A DNA stretch of 64,000 nucleotides from Brevundimonas pishanensis (GTDB lineage Bacteria > Pseudomonadota > Alphaproteobacteria > Caulobacterales > Caulobacteraceae): assembly GCF_022750635.1 (NCBI RefSeq), contig NZ_JAJKBG010000005.1, forward strand, positions 1 through 64,000, read 5' to 3'. This document shows positions 61,484 through 64,000 of the stretch, in pieces. The notes under the pieces are model-generated. The model was not told the DNA's origin and did no database searches. It saw nothing but the letters and a program-made list of their open reading frames with translations. The position numbers and the translations under genes are program-made. The first letter of the stretch is position 1. Each line of letters starts with the position of its first letter.

Positions 61484-62904
61484 AGAACACCCTTGGTAGA
61501 AGGGATGGCGTCGCCCTCGACCTTGATGGCCTGACGCAGCGCACGGCCAAAGCCCTTGTAGCAGGCCTCAGTCTTGTGGTGATCGTCGGTTCCGGTGACC
61601 TTGATATGCACCGCCGCACCCAGGTGCTCGGCCAGCGAGCGGAAGACGTGGGCGGTCATGTCGGTGCGATAGTCGCCGAGGAAGGGCGTATCGAACGTGC
61701 CTTCGAACACAGGGAAGGGACGGCCTGACAGGTCGATAGAAACAACCGCATTGGCCTCGTCCATCGGCAGGACAAAGCCGTAGCGCTGGATACCCTTACG
61801 CTCGCCTAGAGCCTGTTTCAGCGCTTGGCCCAGAGCGATGGCGCTGTCTTCGATGGTGTGGTGCGGATCGGTGTGCAGGTCACCCTCGCACTTCAGGCGC
61901 AGTGAAAAGCCGCCGTGTGCCGCGATCTGTTCCAGCATGTGGTCAAAGAAGCCGACGCCGGTTTCGATTTTGACCGGACAGGTTTCATCAAGGTTCACCG
62001 CGCAGACGATGCGCGTCTCCTTGGTGTCGCGGACGGACTGGCCGATGCGCGGAGCGCGGGCCTTGGCGATGTTCAGACCAAAGGCCGCCAGCAGGCGGTC
62101 GTTGACCTCGGCCTTTAGCGAAATCGGCAGGCGCAGACGGTCGCCGTCAATGTCGGCCGCAATACCAAAAGCTTTAAGCTGACCCAGCGAACCGTTCAGG
62201 TCCTCGGGGCGGGCGATCAGCACCGGACCCACACCCTTATCGACGGGGACAACGCGTGCCAGTTCGCGCTCTACGCGCTCGCGTTCGCGACGGACGGTGG
62301 CAATCCGCTCCTTGCTTTCCAGCAGGCGCGACGGGTCAAGAACCTGCATAGCCAGCTTCACCAGGGGGGCGGGCAGGGCATAGGGCTCCAGCACCGAAGC
62401 CAGACGCGCCAGCGTGTCGGCCTGACCGATGGCAGCGCCCACGCGTGCTCCGGCCAGACCATAGGCCAGCGACAGGCTGCGCAGGACGACAAGGTTTGGA
62501 TTGTCGCCAATGACCGTGGTGGCCGAGGTGGCATCCGAAAACTCGATCACGCCTTCGTCCACGACCAGCAGGCCGGGGGCGACGCGGGCAGCCATTTCGG
62601 CAATGGCCTCGACCGATCCAATGGCGCGGGCGATGACTGCCAGCGGCTCGCCACGGTCCGGATAGATAGCCGACAGAGTGGTGTAGGGCTCGGCCTTGGG
62701 GGCTTCGACTGATCCACCGTCACGAGCGGCCAGACGGTAGACCAGTTCCAGCGCGTGGGTCAGGCCGCGAACGGGCAGGACCTGCTCGGCCTCCACGCCA
62801 TAGATTTCGGCCATGCGCGCGGCCAGTGCCGACGGGTTGGACGGATAGCTGTCCAGACCTTCGGCACCGGAGACCAGTGGGGCATACGGGGCGGGAAGGC
62901 TCAT
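61480..62904 (-). CDS. hisB: HisB dehydratase with N-terminal degenerate HisC-like domain
   Basis: Residues about 285-474 are a full imidazoleglycerol-phosphate dehydratase, with DPHHTIEDSAIALG and DDHHKTEACYKGFGRALRQ metal motifs. Residues 1 to about 280 align with histidinol-phosphate aminotransferase: the DEG region (116-118) matches HisC DEAYIEF and RSLSLAYGLAGARVG (142-156) matches RTLSKAFALAGLRCG. But the PLP lysine is Leu146 (CTG, 62467-62469), the tyrosine of DEAY is Val119 and the NNPTG segment is absent, so the domain should not bind PLP normally. The frame is uninterrupted and the start overlaps hisD by 4 nt. A working HisC must be elsewhere. Confidence 0.93.
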   Translation of the reverse strand: MSLPAPYAPLVSGAEGLDSYPSNPSALAARMAEIYGVEAEQVLPVRGLTHALELVYRLAARDGGSVEAPKAEPYTTLSAIYPDRGEPLAVIARAIGSVEAIAEMAARVAPGLLVVDEGVIEFSDATSATTVIGDNPNLVVLRSLSLAYGLAGARVGAAIGQADTLARLASVLEPYALPAPLVKLAMQVLDPSRLLESKERIATVRRERERVERELARVVPVDKGVGPVLIARPEDLNGSLGQLKAFGIAADIDGDRLRLPISLKAEVNDRLLAAFGLNIAKARAPRIGQSVRDTKETRIVCAVNLDETCPVKIETGVGFFDHMLEQIAAHGGFSLRLKCEGDLHTDPHHTIEDSAIALGQALKQALGERKGIQRYGFVLPMDEANAVVSIDLSGRPFPVFEGTFDTPFLGDYRTDMTAHVFRSLAEHLGAAVHIKVTGTDDHHKTEACYKGFGRALRQAIKVEGDAIPSTKGVL

Positions 62905-64000
62905 GCCTCGCTCCTGTAGTCTGCGGCGCGGGCATGGCCTTCGAGGCCTTCCAGTCGCGCAAGGCGGGCGGCAATCGGGCCAAGGGCGCGGGCACCCTCT
63001 TCGTTGACGTATTGCACCGACATCGAGGTCATGAAGCTGGCGGTGGTCAGGCCACCCAGCGTGCGCGCTCCGCCATCGGTCGGCAGGACGTGGCTGGGGC
63101 CAGCGGCATAGTCGCCCAGCGTCTCGGCGGCCCAGCCCCCGACGAAGATGGCACCGGCGGCTTCGATGCGGTCGACCAGATCACCGGCGTCCTCGGTCTG
63201 CAGCGCGAGGTGTTCGGGGCCATACATATTGATGACCTCGATCACGTCATTCGGATCGCGGGCGAGGATGGCGCGGGCCTCGGAAAGCGAGGCGCGGGCG
63301 ATCTCTTCGCGCGGCAGGGTGGAGACCTGTTCCTCGACCTCTTCCAGAATGGCGGTGAGCGCCGTTTTGGTCGTGGCGACGAGGATGACCTGTGCGTCCT
63401 TGTCGTGCTCGGCTTGGCTCAGCAGGTCGGCAGCGGCGATGACGGGATCGGCGGCGCTGTCGGCCACGACCATCACTTCGGACGGACCGGCAGGCATGTC
63501 GACGGCAGGACCGGCGGGCAGGGCGTTGGCCTGTTTCTTGGCCTCGGCCACATAGGCATTGCCCGGACCAAACAGCTTGTCACAGCGCGGAATGATGCCG
63601 TCTTCCAACTCGACGCCAAAGGTCAGGGCGGCGATGGCTTGAGCACCGCCGATGGCCCAGATGGCATCAAGGCCAGCCTCGGCGGCGGCGATAATCATCG
63701 CAGGGTGGACTGAGCCATCCTTGGACGGCGGGGTGACGACGACGCGGGTTTTAACGCCTGCGACCTGCGCCGGAATAGCCTGCATCAATAGCGACGAAAA
63801 CAGAGGTGCCGTGCCGCCGGGCACATAGATGCCCGCAGCGCCAATGGCGCGCCATGCCAGCTTGGAGCGCACACCTGCCGTTGTCTCGATCAGGGCGCTG
63901 TCCTCGGGCTTGGTGGCCTGATGGAAGACGCGGATATTTTCGGCGGCCATGCGTATGGCGCGGGTGTCGGCAGGGGCCAGTTGATCGCGAGCCGCGTTCA
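62901..64000 (-). CDS. hisD: Histidinol dehydrogenase, 5' end outside window
   Basis: HisD oxidises L-histidinol to histidine in two NAD+ steps, a zinc enzyme. The frame runs off the right edge; roughly the first 60-70 residues are missing. Visible parts are AIGAAGIYVPGGTAPLFSSLLM, TPPSKDGSVHPA, FGPGNAYVAEAKK, MPAGPSEVMVVADSAADP (in part), LLSQAEHDKDAQ (zinc ligands) and GPEHLALQTED. An ATG at 63950 is internal. Its stop overlaps the start of the HisC-like/HisB fusion by 4 nt; it heads the visible part of the his operon. Confidence 0.95.
   Translation of the reverse strand, partial: NAARDQLAPADTRAIRMAAENIRVFHQATKPEDSALIETTAGVRSKLAWRAIGAAGIYVPGGTAPLFSSLLMQAIPAQVAGVKTRVVVTPPSKDGSVHPAMIIAAAEAGLDAIWAIGGAQAIAALTFGVELEDGIIPRCDKLFGPGNAYVAEAKKQANALPAGPAVDMPAGPSEVMVVADSAADPVIAAADLLSQAEHDKDAQVILVATTKTALTAILEEVEEQVSTLPREEIARASLSEARAILARDPNDVIEVINMYGPEHLALQTEDAGDLVDRIEAAGAIFVGGWAAETLGDYAAGPSHVLPTDGGARTLGGLTTASFMTSMSVQYVNEEGARALGPIAARLARLEGLEGHARAADYRSEA

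Noticed and set aside
62901..63950. Taking the ATG at 63950 as the hisD start
   Set aside because: The frame stays open to the window edge and the protein would lack about 70 conserved N-terminal residues.

Overview
The window looks like chromosomal DNA of an alphaproteobacterium, most probably a member of the Caulobacterales. Pointers are the classic lptC-lptA-lptB-rpoN-hpf-ptsN locus, a CpdR-like single-domain response regulator beside an N-formylglutamate amidohydrolase, an Hsp20-DUF1150 pair, TIGR02300 and DUF2093 family proteins, an alphaproteobacterial SOS box (GTTC-N7-GTTC) in front of imuA-imuB-dnaE2, and the aroA-cmk-rpsA-ihfB order. Base composition is moderately high in GC, which would suit an Asticcacaulis-like genome better than Caulobacter or Brevundimonas, but the genus is inference. 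There is no rRNA, insertion sequence, prophage or CRISPR array.

Layout. 1-4 kb (minus): a truncated S8 serine protease lipoprotein, then argB-HAD phosphatase-dapD with 4-nt overlaps. 4-10 kb: a nucleotidyltransferase/AGE-isomerase fusion, an OmpA-like porin with a 26-proline hinge, a UDP-glucose dehydrogenase family enzyme and an OmpA-like lipoprotein (surface polysaccharide and envelope). 10-16.5 kb: hsp20-DUF1150 (plus), then ptsN, hpf, rpoN, lptB, lptA, lptC and rnd (minus). 16.6-18.4 kb: tRNA-Leu, an acetyltransferase, rpmA and rplU. 18.7-21.8 kb (plus): a metal-homeostasis cluster (membrane protein, CDF zinc exporter, COG0523 GTPase, DUF2093) with a Zur-box-like palindrome at its head. 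21.9-24.3 kb: two SAM methyltransferases separated and flanked by strikingly AT-rich DNA. 24.3-30.7 kb: hydrolase, WD40 protein, mtgA, a TadG-like von Willebrand protein, an isopenicillin-N-synthase-like oxygenase and a membrane-anchored nuclease. 30.7-36.3 kb (minus): the SOS mutagenesis operon imuA-imuB-dnaE2. 36.4-43 kb: tandem tRNA-Ala genes, TIGR02300, aroA, two small membrane proteins, cmk, rpsA, ihfB and mscL. 43-53 kb: a 3D-domain protein, S1/P1 nuclease, tRNA methyltransferase, patatin, paired acyl-CoA dehydrogenases, an AsnC-type sensor domain, ppa, DUF599, a candidate small RNA, an amidohydrolase and cpdR. 53-58.7 kb: tRNA-Val, an amidohydrolase-CIA30 fusion, a TonB-dependent receptor, a small lipoprotein and a two-repeat secreted protein. 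58.7-64 kb (minus): the histidine operon hisD-(HisC-like)hisB-hisH-hisA-hisF-hisIE, entered at its 3' end.

The most unusual item is in the his operon: HisB carries an N-terminal domain of about 280 residues that is recognisably a histidinol-phosphate aminotransferase but has lost the PLP-binding lysine, the tyrosine that stacks near the cofactor and the Asn-Asn-Pro-Thr-Gly segment, so it appears to be a pseudo-enzyme fused to an active dehydratase. Other points of interest are a probable 86-nt small RNA with exposed CU-rich (anti-Shine-Dalgarno) segments near 51.5 kb, a TadG-like protein whose VWA domain is split by two beta-repeat modules, the lack of any standard start codon at the conserved beginning of cmk next to two inserted membrane-protein genes, and the AT-rich methyltransferase island.

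Start codons were chosen from Shine-Dalgarno spacing, overlap with neighbours and family length; where this is uncertain the entry says so. All function calls rest on reading motifs by eye; no database search was run.
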